A stretch of DNA of 64,000 nucleotides from Herbaspirillum rhizosphaerae (GTDB lineage: Bacteria > Pseudomonadota > Gammaproteobacteria > Burkholderiales > Burkholderiaceae_D). Within the stretch, counting starts at the first letter, position 1; each line of letters opens with the position of its first letter. Below the pieces are notes generated by a model. It was not told the origin of the DNA. It was given only the letters and a program-made list of their open reading frames with translations, and made no database searches. The stretch is taken from positions 124,001 to 188,000 of the forward strand of contig NZ_LFLU01000004.1 in the NCBI RefSeq assembly GCF_001189965.1, given 5' to 3'. This document shows, one piece after another, positions 43,622-53,979 of the stretch. The translations under genes were made by a program, and so were the position numbers.

Positions 43622-44896
43622 CTATCGTCCCAGCCTGAAATTGACGGTCTGCGGCCGGCCCGGCAAGTTCAGGCTGGCCCGCGCCGCCGGCGCCTGACTG
43701 AGGACTTTGCCGCGGCGAATCACGAATCTGCGTGCCGCACGCAGGCGGATGGCCTCGATCGGATCGGCCGCATCCAGCAACACCAGATCGGCATGGCAGC
43801 CGACCTGCAATCCGTATCCGTCCAGACCCAGGATGCGCGCAGGCGTTTCCGTCACCGCCCTGAAGCAGTCGCGCATGGCCTCTTGTCCTGTCATCTGCGC
43901 CACATGCAACCCCATGTGGGCGACTTCCAGCATGTCGCCCGAGCCCAGGCTATACCAGGGATCCATCACGCAATCGTGGCCGAAGGCGACGTCGATGCCG
44001 GCGGCCAGCATCTCCGGCACGCGCGTCATGCCGCGGCGTTTCGGATAGCTGTCGTGACGCCCTTGCAAGGTAATGTTGATCAGCGGATTGGCGATGGCGG
44101 CAACACCTGCCTCCTTGATCAGCGGCAGCAGCTTGCTGACGTAGTAGTTGTCCATGGAATGCATCGACGTCAGATGCGAACCAGCCACCCTGCCCTGCAG
44201 TCCCAGGCGTTGCGTGTGATAGGCCAGCGTCTCGATATGGCGCGACAGCGGATCGTCGGATTCATCGCAGTGCATGTCGACCCGCAAGCCTTTTTCGGCG
44301 GCGAATTCGCACAGCAACCGGACCGACTCCGCGCCATCGGCCATGGTGCGTTCAAAATGCGGAATGCCGCCGACCACATCCACACCCATGGCAATCGCGC
44401 GCTGCAGATTCGCGAATGCGGTCGGACTGCGCAATACGCCGTCTTGCGGAAACGCCACCAGTTGCAGGTCGAGATAAGGCGCGACCTTTTCCCTGACATG
44501 CAGCAAGGCTTCCACCGCCAGCAAGCGATCGTCGCAGATATCGACATGCGAGCGGATCGCCAGCAAACCGCGCCCGACCGCCCAGTCGCAATATTGCAAG
44601 GCGCGCTCGACCAGCGCTTGCTGCGTCAGTTCAGGCTTGAGTTCCCCCCACAGCGCAATGCCCTCGAGCAGCGTGCCGGACGCGTTGACGCGCGGCAGGC
44701 CGTAGCTCAAGGTGGCGTCCATGTGGAAATGGGCATCGACGAACGGCGGCGTCACCAGATCGCCGGCGGCGTCGATTTCCTGTGCGCCCTGCATGGCGAT
44801 ACCTGCACCAATGGCGGCAATGCGCCCGTCTTCGATGCCGATGTTCACGCCTGAACTGCCGTCCGGCAGACTTGCATTGCGTATGACCAGATCCAT
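43622..44896 (-). CDS. codA: Cytosine deaminase-like amidohydrolase
   Basis: A 424-residue metal-dependent hydrolase of the CodA group. Metal ligands are visible: His56 and His58 in FVDAHFHMDATLSYG, a further His in VDMHCDESDD, and the catalytic Asp in FGHDCVMDPWYSLGSGDMLEV. The segment HMGLHVAQMTG is highly CodA-like. In E. coli CodA the next residue after GHD is also Asp (GHDDV); here it is Cys, so the activity may be modified. No codB permease is adjacent. Related substrates such as isocytosine or creatinine-like rings cannot be excluded. Confidence 0.82.
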   Translation of the reverse strand: MDLVIRNASLPDGSSGVNIGIEDGRIAAIGAGIAMQGAQEIDAAGDLVTPPFVDAHFHMDATLSYGLPRVNASGTLLEGIALWGELKPELTQQALVERALQYCDWAVGRGLLAIRSHVDICDDRLLAVEALLHVREKVAPYLDLQLVAFPQDGVLRSPTAFANLQRAIAMGVDVVGGIPHFERTMADGAESVRLLCEFAAEKGLRVDMHCDESDDPLSRHIETLAYHTQRLGLQGRVAGSHLTSMHSMDNYYVSKLLPLIKEAGVAAIANPLINITLQGRHDSYPKRRGMTRVPEMLAAGIDVAFGHDCVMDPWYSLGSGDMLEVAHMGLHVAQMTGQEAMRDCFRAVTETPARILGLDGYGLQVGCHADLVLLDAADPIEAIRLRAARRFVIRRGKVLSQAPAARASLNLPGRPQTVNFRLGR

Positions 44897-45147
44897 CCGA
44901 AATCTCCCCAGAGTGGTAAGCGGCAGGTCAGCGATAAGTCAAATACAGGTCATCAGGCCGTGCGCTTTGCCGTGACTTTTGTTACGCGTATTCCTACGTC
45001 TCTTCCGTATTTGACCGTATTTGCACCTTGCACAGCCTAAGCTTACTGCAGCGCCGCAATTTTGGGGAACATTGGCGCGCGCATCGCGTCTGCCTGCATG
45101 CAGATGCAAACAATCCAGGCAGACCAGCCTTTCGTGAACAGGCCATT

Positions 45148-46248
45148 ATGTTGAAAAAACTCAATCGCATGTGGCTGAGCAGCGTCAGAAAAGCCGGCAA
45201 GGCGCAACAAGCCAGGACGGTGAATATGTTCAAGGCCATGCTTGCCCAACCCAGCCCGGTCAAGGCTGTGCGGGTGAAATCATCCGCGTCGGCGGTACCG
45301 CGCAAGCCGAAGGCGGCAATAAAGACTGCGGCACTGCCAGGCACGTGGAGCAACGCCTATTGCTCAACTGACACCGTCCCTGTGCGCCGCATGCGTTACT
45401 GGCTTTACCTGCCGCCGGCGGAGACTGTCCCGGCATCGGGCAAGCCGCTGCTCGTCATGCTGCACGGCTGCGAGCAAAACGCCGCCGATTTTGCCGAGGG
45501 AACGCGCATGAACCGGCTGGCCGGCGACAAGGGCTACGCGGTGCTGTATCCGCAGCAGTCGCTGCGCACGCATCCGAACCGCTGCTGGAAATGGTATGAC
45601 CCGGCCACGCAGCGCGGCGGCGGCGATATCGCGCTGATCGTCAGGATGATTCGTCATGTCATCGAAGAACACGCCATAGACCCTCGCCGCATCTACGTAT
45701 GCGGCATCTCGGCGGGTGCGGCGATGGCGCAGATTCTTGCGCTCACCCATCCGGAACTGATCGCGGCGGTCGGCATGCATTCGGGGCCGGTATTCGGCGT
45801 CAGTCGCACCGCGATGGGTGCTTACGGCGTCATGCAGCACGGCAGCGCAAACTCGCTGGCGCCGATCGTCAAGGTATTGGAAAAGATCCCTGCCTTTCCT
45901 CCGATGCCGGCGATCCTGATCACCGGCGACGATGACAAGGTCGTTCGATCGCTCAATCAGATACAGCTTGCGGGACAGTTTATCCGGCTTAACCACGCAG
46001 CCGATCTCACGCCCTTGCCGCCCGTTGAGAAGAAATTCGGACGCGTATCGAAGAAGCATCCACGCAAGAACACCATCCAGGTTCGCGATTTCGTCGCGGG
46101 CAAAGCAGTCCTGGTCAGATCGATACATATCGCCCGCCTCGGCCATGCCTGGAGCGGCGGCGACGACAAGTTGCCGTTTCACGCCAAGGGGCCGGACGCC
46201 GGAAAGCTGATGCTTGCGTTTTTCTCACGGCATCGGCGCAAGGCCTGA
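45148..46248 (+). CDS. PHB-depolymerase-family esterase
   Basis: A 366-residue alpha/beta hydrolase. Nucleophile elbow GISAGAAMAQ, oxyanion-hole region VMLHGCEQNAADFAEGTRM, and the family-typical CWKWYDPATQRGGGDIA. An acidic residue in ITGDDDKVV and a His in RLGHAWSGG complete a Ser-Asp-His triad. A positively charged N-terminus of about 90 residues without a clear signal peptide suggests cytoplasmic or loosely secreted location. The ATG at 45148 was preferred over an upstream open frame because it begins the conserved MLKKLNRMWL stretch. Substrate could be PHB or a polyester-like molecule. Confidence 0.8.
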   Translation: MLKKLNRMWLSSVRKAGKAQQARTVNMFKAMLAQPSPVKAVRVKSSASAVPRKPKAAIKTAALPGTWSNAYCSTDTVPVRRMRYWLYLPPAETVPASGKPLLVMLHGCEQNAADFAEGTRMNRLAGDKGYAVLYPQQSLRTHPNRCWKWYDPATQRGGGDIALIVRMIRHVIEEHAIDPRRIYVCGISAGAAMAQILALTHPELIAAVGMHSGPVFGVSRTAMGAYGVMQHGSANSLAPIVKVLEKIPAFPPMPAILITGDDDKVVRSLNQIQLAGQFIRLNHAADLTPLPPVEKKFGRVSKKHPRKNTIQVRDFVAGKAVLVRSIHIARLGHAWSGGDDKLPFHAKGPDAGKLMLAFFSRHRRKA

Positions 46249-46272
46249 GGTTCCTGATCGACGGCAACAAAA

Positions 46273-46303
46273 AAGCCCGCAGTTGGATTGCGGGCTTCCT
46301 GTT
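46273..46303. terminator. Bidirectional intrinsic terminator
   Basis: AAGCCCGCA (46273-46281) with TGCGGGCTT (46289-46297), an A-run before and a T-rich tail after, between the esterase gene and the convergent transporter gene. Confidence 0.85.
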
Positions 46304-46322
46304 TTGCCAATCCTGCCGGCGA

Positions 46323-47324
46323 CTATCTTGTCTGTCCGGCCTGAGCGGTCGCGTCGCTTTCTTCCGGCCGGCTGCCGTAACGCTGCGCCATGACGGCGCA
46401 TACCATCAGCTGAATCTGATGGAACAGCATCAGCGGCAGCAACACCATGCCGACGGTCTGGCTGGCGAACAGCACCTTGGCCATCGGCACGCCGCTGGCG
46501 AGACTCTTCTTCGAACCGCAAAAGACGATGGTGATTTCATCTTCCTTGTTGAAGCCCATGCGACGGCTGCCGAATGTCGTCAGCGCCATGATGATTGCCA
46601 GCAGCAAGGCGCTGATCGCGATCAGGCTGATCAGCATGGTCGCCGGCACCTGGCGCCACAGGCCTTGATTGACGGCTTCGCTGAAGGCCACATACACCAC
46701 CAGCAGCACCGAACTCTGATCCACCCAGCGCAACCAGGACTTGTTCCTGTCCATCCAGGCGCCGATCCACGGGCGCGCAATCTGACCCGCGACAAAAGGC
46801 AGCAGCAATTGATAAACGATCTTCAGGATGGAGTCGAGCGAGGAGTGCTGGGCGTTATGCGCCACCACAATCACGCTCACCATCAGCGGCGTCAGGAAGA
46901 TGCCCAGCAAATTGGAGGCGGAGGCGCTGCAAATCGCCGCCGGCACATTGCCGCGTGCGACCGAGGTAAACGCGATGGACGACTGCACCGTCGACGGCAG
47001 CACGCACAGGAACAGGATGCCCAGGTAGAGATCGGGCGTAATCAGCAGCAGCAATGCCGGCTTCAGGATCAGGCCCAGCAACGGGAACACCGCGAACGTG
47101 CACAGCAAGACCGTTACATGCAAACGCCAGTGCACCATGCCGGCCACCACTGCCTGGCGCGACAACTTGGCGCCGTGCATGAAGAACAGCAAACCGATCA
47201 TGAAGGTGGTCAGCCAGTCGAAACCGACTGCAACGTTACCTGTAGCGGGGAAAAAGCTGGCGGTGATGACGACAGCCAACAGCATGAGCGTCAGGTTGTC
47301 GGGCAAAAAGCGAGGGCGGGCCAT
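46323..47324 (-). CDS. yfeH: BASS-family (bile acid:sodium symporter-like) transporter
   Basis: A 333-residue membrane protein with about ten hydrophobic segments, of the SBF-like (YfeH) group. Seen motifs: FMIGLLFFMHGAKLSRQAVVAGM and GILFLCVLPSTVQSSIAFTSVARGNVPAA, and the C-terminal FCGSKKSLASGVPMAKVLF. Transported substrate is not known. A monocistronic unit; 209 bp of sequence with no gene lies between it and the ftr operon. Confidence 0.88.
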   Translation of the reverse strand: MARPRFLPDNLTLMLLAVVITASFFPATGNVAVGFDWLTTFMIGLLFFMHGAKLSRQAVVAGMVHWRLHVTVLLCTFAVFPLLGLILKPALLLLITPDLYLGILFLCVLPSTVQSSIAFTSVARGNVPAAICSASASNLLGIFLTPLMVSVIVVAHNAQHSSLDSILKIVYQLLLPFVAGQIARPWIGAWMDRNKSWLRWVDQSSVLLVVYVAFSEAVNQGLWRQVPATMLISLIAISALLLAIIMALTTFGSRRMGFNKEDEITIVFCGSKKSLASGVPMAKVLFASQTVGMVLLPLMLFHQIQLMVCAVMAQRYGSRPEESDATAQAGQTR

Positions 47325-47533
47325 AGAGATATCTGCTGAGTTGTTCTGATTACCGTCCGTGGCGGACGAAACCCGCTATTTTACGCCACTCGGCAGCGTT
47401 GTCTGCCGGGGCATCGGCATCGGGCAGGCAAAAGCGGTGGAATTGGCACAGAGACGCCGTCAAACGGGTATGTTGCTTTGACGGCTGCGATGTCCGAGTT
47501 ACGACAAGTAAGCCGAATCCGGTTTGAAATTGC

Positions 47534-48925
47534 TTACCAGATCCAGAACATCAGCAGCCAGGCGTAATTGACCAGCGCCAGTGCGCCGACAATCGGCACC
47601 AGGGCCAGCACGCGCTGCGGAAGCGATGTGGAATGCTCGCCGATGACTTTCCAGGCAAGCCAGACGCTCCAGAGCGTCATGACGCTCAACAGCGATGCGC
47701 GCACATCATTGGCCCAATCCACCGGCCAGTGTTCGGCGCGCAGCAGACTGATGGTTGTCGCCGACAAACCGACGAACACGCCGCAACCCGCCAGCGGGAT
47801 GGCCGATTGCACCAGGTGATTGAAACGGGAGCGATCCCATTTGCCCAGGATGCGGTTACTCAGGGCAAACAAGGTCGTCAGTGCGGTACCCAGCACTAAT
47901 GCGGTGACCATGATGTAGGAAACCACCATCGCGCCGTCGAGCCAGCTGAACACGTCGCTTTGCTGCGGATAATTGGTCAACAGCCACCACGGCGCATTTG
48001 TGTCGAACGGCCACATGATGTCGCGGTCGATCAGCCAGGTGGCGATGAATTGCTTGGCTTCCACGAACCAGGGGCTGGCGCTCCAGTGGAAAGCGCCGAT
48101 GGCGATACCGAACAGGCCGTACAGCACCAGCGCGCTTTCCCACAGGTTGTTGTTCTTGCGACCGACCTTGACGATCTCGACGGTCGGCGCACGCCATGTC
48201 AGTGCAATCGCCTCGCGGTGACCGCTGCAACGACCGCACATATGGCAATCGGCCGCGCCCTTCATATTGCGTAGCGGCACCAGCGGCGCGCAATTGACGG
48301 GAATGGTCTTCTTGCCGTGCGTATCGTAAGAAGCGCGCCAGGCGTCTTCGTTGACTTTGTAGTGGAACGGCGCCAGCTTGGCCAGCAGGCCGAATACGCC
48401 GTTGACCGGGCACAGATACTTGCACCAGACGCGCTTTTCGCGGCCGTAGAGATAGCCGACGATCATCGCGCCCAGCGTCGAGCCGCCGAGCACCAGCAGC
48501 ACTGCCTTGGGATATTGATAGACGCTGACCATCTGGCCGTACACCGTGGTCAGCGCAAAAGCCACGAACGGCCAGCCGCCCCAACGCATCCAGTGCGGGA
48601 TCGCCTTGCCGCGGCCGAACTTGCTGGCGAACTCGGTGAGTGCGCCTTCCGGACACAGCACGCCGCACCAGACGCGCCCCATGAGCACCATGCTGACCAG
48701 CACGAACGGCCACCAGATGCCCCAGAAACAGAACTGCGAAATCAGCGTCAGGTTGGACCAGATGTGCGCGGTTTCGTCGGGCAGCGGGAGAAAAATGGGA
48801 ACGAGAATGAGGATGGCATACACCAGTACGACGACCCACTGGATACCGCGGATCAATGCGCCGTTGCGGCGCATCCAGTCACCCGTAAGCGCCAGGCGGG
48901 TATTGGGAAGCGTACAGGTGCTCAT
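47534..48925 (-). CDS. ftrD: Ferredoxin-like membrane protein of ferrous-iron uptake
   Basis: A 463-residue polytopic protein with iron–sulfur motifs: WCGVLCPEG (Cys87, Cys91), WCKYLCPVNG (Cys168, Cys172) and CHMCGRC (Cys227, 230, 233), the arrangement of the NapH/NosR/FtrD group. In Bordetella and Burkholderia FtrABCD it is the fourth component and is thought to move electrons for iron transport. Its start lies 6 bases after the ftrC stop. Last gene of the operon. Confidence 0.88.
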   Translation of the reverse strand: MSTCTLPNTRLALTGDWMRRNGALIRGIQWVVVLVYAILILVPIFLPLPDETAHIWSNLTLISQFCFWGIWWPFVLVSMVLMGRVWCGVLCPEGALTEFASKFGRGKAIPHWMRWGGWPFVAFALTTVYGQMVSVYQYPKAVLLVLGGSTLGAMIVGYLYGREKRVWCKYLCPVNGVFGLLAKLAPFHYKVNEDAWRASYDTHGKKTIPVNCAPLVPLRNMKGAADCHMCGRCSGHREAIALTWRAPTVEIVKVGRKNNNLWESALVLYGLFGIAIGAFHWSASPWFVEAKQFIATWLIDRDIMWPFDTNAPWWLLTNYPQQSDVFSWLDGAMVVSYIMVTALVLGTALTTLFALSNRILGKWDRSRFNHLVQSAIPLAGCGVFVGLSATTISLLRAEHWPVDWANDVRASLLSVMTLWSVWLAWKVIGEHSTSLPQRVLALVPIVGALALVNYAWLLMFWIW

Positions 48926-48931
48926 ATCGTC

Positions 48932-49801
48932 TTATGCAGCTTGCTTGTTAACTTGCGGTTTCTTGACTTTGCCAAGCGCGGAGGATACCACAAGCCAATA
49001 AATGACATAGATGGCAACGCTCATCAATGCAGGATGCGCGCGGTAGCCCGTCAGCGTCGATACAAGGCTGCCGAAGGTGCTGGAATCATCCAGCAGCCAG
49101 CTGGTGTCCCACACCGGCGCGGTCAGCGAAGAAACAAAACTCAGCGACGAGAACCAGTCCGAACTTTCCAGCAGCAAATCGAGCAGTTTCTCGACGCCGG
49201 TCAGCAGCAAACCGGCAGCCAGCAACAGCAGGATGATTTCGGTGACCTGGAAGAAACGGCGCCACGAGAAAATCTTGCCGCCCAGTTGCAGCAGATAGAA
49301 GGTCAGGAAAGCCAGGGCAAAGCCGATCACGCCGGCAAAGATCAACGCGCCGCGGCTGGCATCCTGCTCGCCCATGCCGATGCCGTACAGGAAAACCGCC
49401 GTCTCGCTGCCCTCGCGCGCAATCGCCAGCGCCACCAGCAGGAACACACCCCACCAGTTGCCCGCTTCCGTGCTTTCCTTGAGGGACGATTCCATATCCT
49501 TCTTGAGCGTGCGCCCATGCTTGCGCATCCAGAACACCATTTGCACGATCAGTACTGCAGCGATCAGCACCATGCCGATCTGGAAATAGGTTTGCGCGTC
49601 GCCCGCCAGCAATTCGCTGAAGCCCAGCAAGGCAGCACCCAGCGCCACGGCGGTGACGACACCTGCCGCCACGCCGGCCCACAGATACGGCAAGCCGCGA
49701 CGTGCAGCGGCGTCGCCGTTGTTCAGCCAGGCATACAAAATACCGACCACCAGCAAGGCCTCGACGCTTTCGCGCCAGACAATAAACAGGACCTGGCCCA
49801 T
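48932..49801 (-). CDS. ftrC: Iron permease of the FTR1 family
   Basis: A 289-residue inner-membrane permease with about seven transmembrane segments. Two REXXE iron motifs are visible: RESVE (from residue 10) and REGSE in AIAREGSETAVFLYG. It would carry the iron delivered by the periplasmic FtrA/FtrB pair. The final part ends in a Lys-rich tail. It follows ftrB by 21 bases. Confidence 0.92.
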   Translation of the reverse strand: MGQVLFIVWRESVEALLVVGILYAWLNNGDAAARRGLPYLWAGVAAGVVTAVALGAALLGFSELLAGDAQTYFQIGMVLIAAVLIVQMVFWMRKHGRTLKKDMESSLKESTEAGNWWGVFLLVALAIAREGSETAVFLYGIGMGEQDASRGALIFAGVIGFALAFLTFYLLQLGGKIFSWRRFFQVTEIILLLLAAGLLLTGVEKLLDLLLESSDWFSSLSFVSSLTAPVWDTSWLLDDSSTFGSLVSTLTGYRAHPALMSVAIYVIYWLVVSSALGKVKKPQVNKQAA

Positions 49802-49822
49802 TACTTTCCTTTCAATGACTCT

Positions 49823-50179
49823 TTATTTGGCGACGATCACGCCTTGCGGCATGTTCAGATGGAAGTCGTCAAAGAATTTGTATTCGCCGGGACGCAAGGG
49901 CGCAATCACGACAAAAGACTGTGCGCCGGGCGCGAGGACTTTTTCCTTGCGCAGCTCGACGCTTTCGAATTCGGCGGCGCTCTTGCCGATGTTGTGGATT
50001 TCGATCTTGATGCGCTGTCCGGCAGGGACTTCGATGCGCGCAGGAATGAACTTGCCGTCCTGCATTTCAAGCTTGAAAGTCAAAATATCCGCGGCGAAGA
50101 CGCTCGCGGCAAACAAACTGCATACCAGACCGATCAGACCGGCCACGAATGGTGTTTTACGCGCTTTACGCAAAGACAT
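49823..50179 (-). CDS. ftrB: Periplasmic cupredoxin-like protein of iron uptake
   Basis: A 118-residue exported protein (signal peptide through ASVFAAD). The mature domain LTFKLEMQDGKFIPARIEVPAGQRIKIEIHNIG is the cupredoxin-like EfeO/FtrB fold. Copper-ligand residues are only partly visible, so metal content is uncertain. In known ftr operons it is thought to oxidise or bind Fe(II) together with FtrA. A strong hairpin separates it from ftrA. Confidence 0.85.
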   Translation of the reverse strand: MSLRKARKTPFVAGLIGLVCSLFAASVFAADILTFKLEMQDGKFIPARIEVPAGQRIKIEIHNIGKSAAEFESVELRKEKVLAPGAQSFVVIAPLRPGEYKFFDDFHLNMPQGVIVAK

Positions 50180-50255
50180 CCTTTGCTCCTACGTTGCAAG
50201 GTCCTGCATCTGACCCGTCAACAAGGACTGGCAAATGCGCGGACCGGGTCAGCAT

Positions 50256-50286
50256 GGCATGCGCAAAACGACGTCTTGCGCATGCC
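50256..50286 (-). other. Strong hairpin in the ftrA–ftrB intergenic gap
   Basis: An 11-bp perfect stem (50256-50266 with 50276-50286, GGCATGCGCAA and its complement), 9-nt loop. No T-run on the minus strand, so it is more likely a transcript-stabilising or processing structure that raises ftrA expression than a full terminator. Confidence 0.6.
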
Positions 50287-50308
50287 TCGTTCAGATCACG
50301 ACTGCAGA

Positions 50309-50839
50309 TCAGTAACCGCCCTTTTTGCCGACGCCGGCGAAGGTGAAGTCATACGACAGTTCGAAAGGCTTGAACCATGGCGCAACGCCGGTTTCCTTGT
50401 CGACGTGGCGACCGAAGTGTCCCGATGGCGGTGCAATAGTCAGTTTCAGCTTGTACTTGCCCGGACCGTCGAGCTTGACGTTGTCGCCGTAGTGAGGACC
50501 GTCGCTGGCCACCATCGGCATCATGTCGCCCTTGATGACCTTGGCCGAACCGGCCTTGGTCAGTTCGAACTTGATGTTCAGGTAAGGCATCCAGTCGCCT
50601 TCGGCAAAACCGTTGGGATTCTTGGCGACGGCGCGGATATCGGCTTCCAGGTGAACGTCGGATTCTTCGGCTTTACGCATCATGCCGTCCGGTTCCATCT
50701 TGATCGGCTGCAAGTAGACCGCGCTGACTTCCATACCGCCCTGAATCTGCGGTTTACCGATAGGATATTCGGCTGCGCCGGCAGCAGACATCGCTGCAAA
50801 CATGGCGGCGGCGACTGCGATTTTTTTGATACCGATCAT
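50309..50839 (-). CDS. ftrA: Periplasmic iron-binding protein (P19/Tp34 type)
   Basis: A 176-residue exported protein with signal peptide (AAAMFAAMSAAGAAE). The mature domain matches the P19/Tp34/FtrA family: YPIGKPQIQGGMEVSAVYLQPIKMEPDGMM with conserved Met and Glu, DVHLEADIRAVAKNPNGFAEGDWMPYL and the His-containing SDGPHYGDNV and PPSGHFGRHVDKETG. These bind copper or iron at the dimer interface in known members. First gene of ftrABCD; the start ATG is preceded by GGAGAGAA and by a Fur box. Confidence 0.93.
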   Translation of the reverse strand: MIGIKKIAVAAAMFAAMSAAGAAEYPIGKPQIQGGMEVSAVYLQPIKMEPDGMMRKAEESDVHLEADIRAVAKNPNGFAEGDWMPYLNIKFELTKAGSAKVIKGDMMPMVASDGPHYGDNVKLDGPGKYKLKLTIAPPSGHFGRHVDKETGVAPWFKPFELSYDFTFAGVGKKGGY

Positions 50840-50864
50840 ATGATTTCTCTCCGACTCGTTAGAT

Positions 50865-50883
50865 GATAATGATTACCATTAAA
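50865..50883. promoter_or_regulatory. Fur box upstream of ftrA
   Basis: Reading the minus strand, the 19 bases match the Fur consensus GATAATGATAATCATTATC at 16 positions. A TATACT -10 element (50883-50888 on the minus strand) adjoins it, so Fur with Fe(II) would block the ftr promoter. Confidence 0.75.
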
Positions 50884-50896
50884 GTATAGCATCATC

Positions 50897-50927
50897 TGAG
50901 GTAACGCACCTCATACCATCGTATGAG
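50897..50927. promoter_or_regulatory. Two overlapping inverted repeats upstream of the ftr -10 element
   Basis: TGAGGT…ACCTCA (50897-50913) and CTCATAC-CATC-GTATGAG (50910-50927) lie just upstream of the -10 region. They are candidate binding sites for a second regulator besides Fur. Confidence 0.4.
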
Positions 50928-50988
50928 AAGTGCAAGAAATACGGAGCGAAATCGGTTCAGGCAGCTTGCTGCAAAATGCGCAGGCAAT

Positions 50989-51016
50989 AAAAAACCCGCA
51001 CCTTGCGGCGCGGGTT
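50989..51016 (-). terminator. Orphan intrinsic terminator on the minus strand
   Basis: AACCCGC (50993-50999) pairs with GCGGGTT (51010-51016), and on the minus strand a run of six T follows. No minus-strand gene precedes it, so it either insulates the ftr promoter or ends an unannotated RNA. Confidence 0.6.
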
Positions 51017-51287
51017 AAATCTAATTCAGGGGATGAATTAGAGGGGGGAGTCCGTACGATATACCCGCCCTCACCTCGCCTCCAGACCTCTTACAAACTG
51101 TTACGGGTATTAACAAGTCTTGACGTCCCGCTGGGGCGATCTCGCCAAAAGCTTGACCAGTCTGGGTTCTAAGCATCTCAATCAAATTGTCTACAATCTA
51201 CAGTTTACAATAAACGGCTGGCATGCAAAAATCCCCTCTATTCAATCTCAACTGCATATCGCTTCACTGCGGAAGGCAACAAGCCTC
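51017..51287. other. gntR upstream region with small structured repeats
   Basis: No protein gene seen. CTAATTCA (51021-51028) and TGAATTAG (51034-51041) form a hairpin next to the orphan terminator. TTACAAACTGTTAC (51091-51104) is the reverse complement of the 14-mer before ompR. The gntR operator lies at 51186-51197. Confidence 0.5.
51186..51197. promoter_or_regulatory. Candidate GntR operator upstream of gntR
   Basis: ATTGT-CT-ACAAT is a 12-bp inverted repeat that matches the TTGTnnACAA pattern of FadR/VanR-type GntR regulators, 91 bp before the gntR start. Autoregulation is inferred. Confidence 0.5.
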
Positions 51288-53272
<1,985 letters not shown>

Positions 53273-53348
53273 ATGCCGTTGTGTTCACCATGTCACATTG
53301 GGCTGATACGATGACGTCTACCCTTTCGTAGGCGCTCGTCCGCACAAC

Positions 53349-53359
53349 ATTGTTCACAT
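53349..53359. promoter_or_regulatory. Second candidate GntR half-matching operator, before phnZ
   Basis: ATTGTTCACAT resembles the site before gntR (TTGTnnACA kept, one mismatch at the final A). It lies 39 bp before the phnZ start, inside the 125-bp gap after phnA. GTTCACATGAAC (53352-53363) is a 12-base inverted repeat that overlaps it. Confidence 0.35.
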
Positions 53360-53397
53360 GAACCTGTGTTTATGAAGTTGTTAATGAGGTTATTTCC

Positions 53398-53946
53398 ATG
53401 GCACTGAATCTGCAAGACATCGACCGCCTGTTCCGTCAACACGGCGACACCCAATACACCGGCGAACCGGTCACGCAATCGGAACACGCGCTGCAGACCG
53501 CGACACTGGCCGAACAGGAAGACGCGCCGCCCAGCCTGATCGTCGCCAGCTTCTTGCACGACCTCGGCCACATGCTGGAAGACAACGGCGACACGCCGAC
53601 CATGGCCGGTATCGACGATCTGCATCAGTACCGCATCCTGCCCTTCCTGCGCGATCTGTTCGACGAAGACGTGCTGGCGCCGATCCGTTTGCACGTCGAC
53701 GCCAAGCGCTATCTCTGCGCTGTTGACCCGGCGTATTTTTCCGCGCTGTCGGCCGACTCGGTGCGCAGCCTGAAACTGCAAGGCGGCATCTTCGATGAAA
53801 AGCAGGCGGAGGATTTCATCGCCATGCCTTACGCCGCCGATGCGGTGCGACTGCGACGCTGGGACGATCTGGCGAAGAAAGCCGACTACCTCACGCCGGA
53901 CTATGCGCATTTTTCGCGCTACGTAGCGCAGTGTGCGCGCGCATGA
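53398..53946 (+). CDS. phnZ: PhnZ-type HD-domain oxygenase
   Basis: A 182-residue HD-domain protein of the phosphonate-associated group. PhnZ uses a mixed-valence diiron centre and oxygen to cleave 2-amino-1-hydroxyethylphosphonate to glycine and phosphate. Residues in order: Tyr20 and Glu23 in YTGEPVTQSEH, His30, His54 and Asp55 (HDLGH) with His58, His76, His99 and Lys103 (RLHVDAKRYL) and Asp157. The spacing parallels the iron ligands and substrate residues of marine PhnZ. No PhnY hydroxylase is adjacent. Either the substrate arrives from elsewhere or the specificity differs. Confidence 0.82.
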   Translation: MALNLQDIDRLFRQHGDTQYTGEPVTQSEHALQTATLAEQEDAPPSLIVASFLHDLGHMLEDNGDTPTMAGIDDLHQYRILPFLRDLFDEDVLAPIRLHVDAKRYLCAVDPAYFSALSADSVRSLKLQGGIFDEKQAEDFIAMPYAADAVRLRRWDDLAKKADYLTPDYAHFSRYVAQCARA

Positions 53947-53979
53947 TGCGGCCCCGATAAATTCTTGCCACCCAACCCC

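Noticed and set aside
48317-50866. Very long open frame on the plus strand opposite the ftr operon
   Set aside because: It lies entirely antisense to ftrABCD genes with strong motifs. Such frames are common in GC-rich DNA; composition (Gln, His, Arg rich) and lack of family motifs mark it as a shadow.
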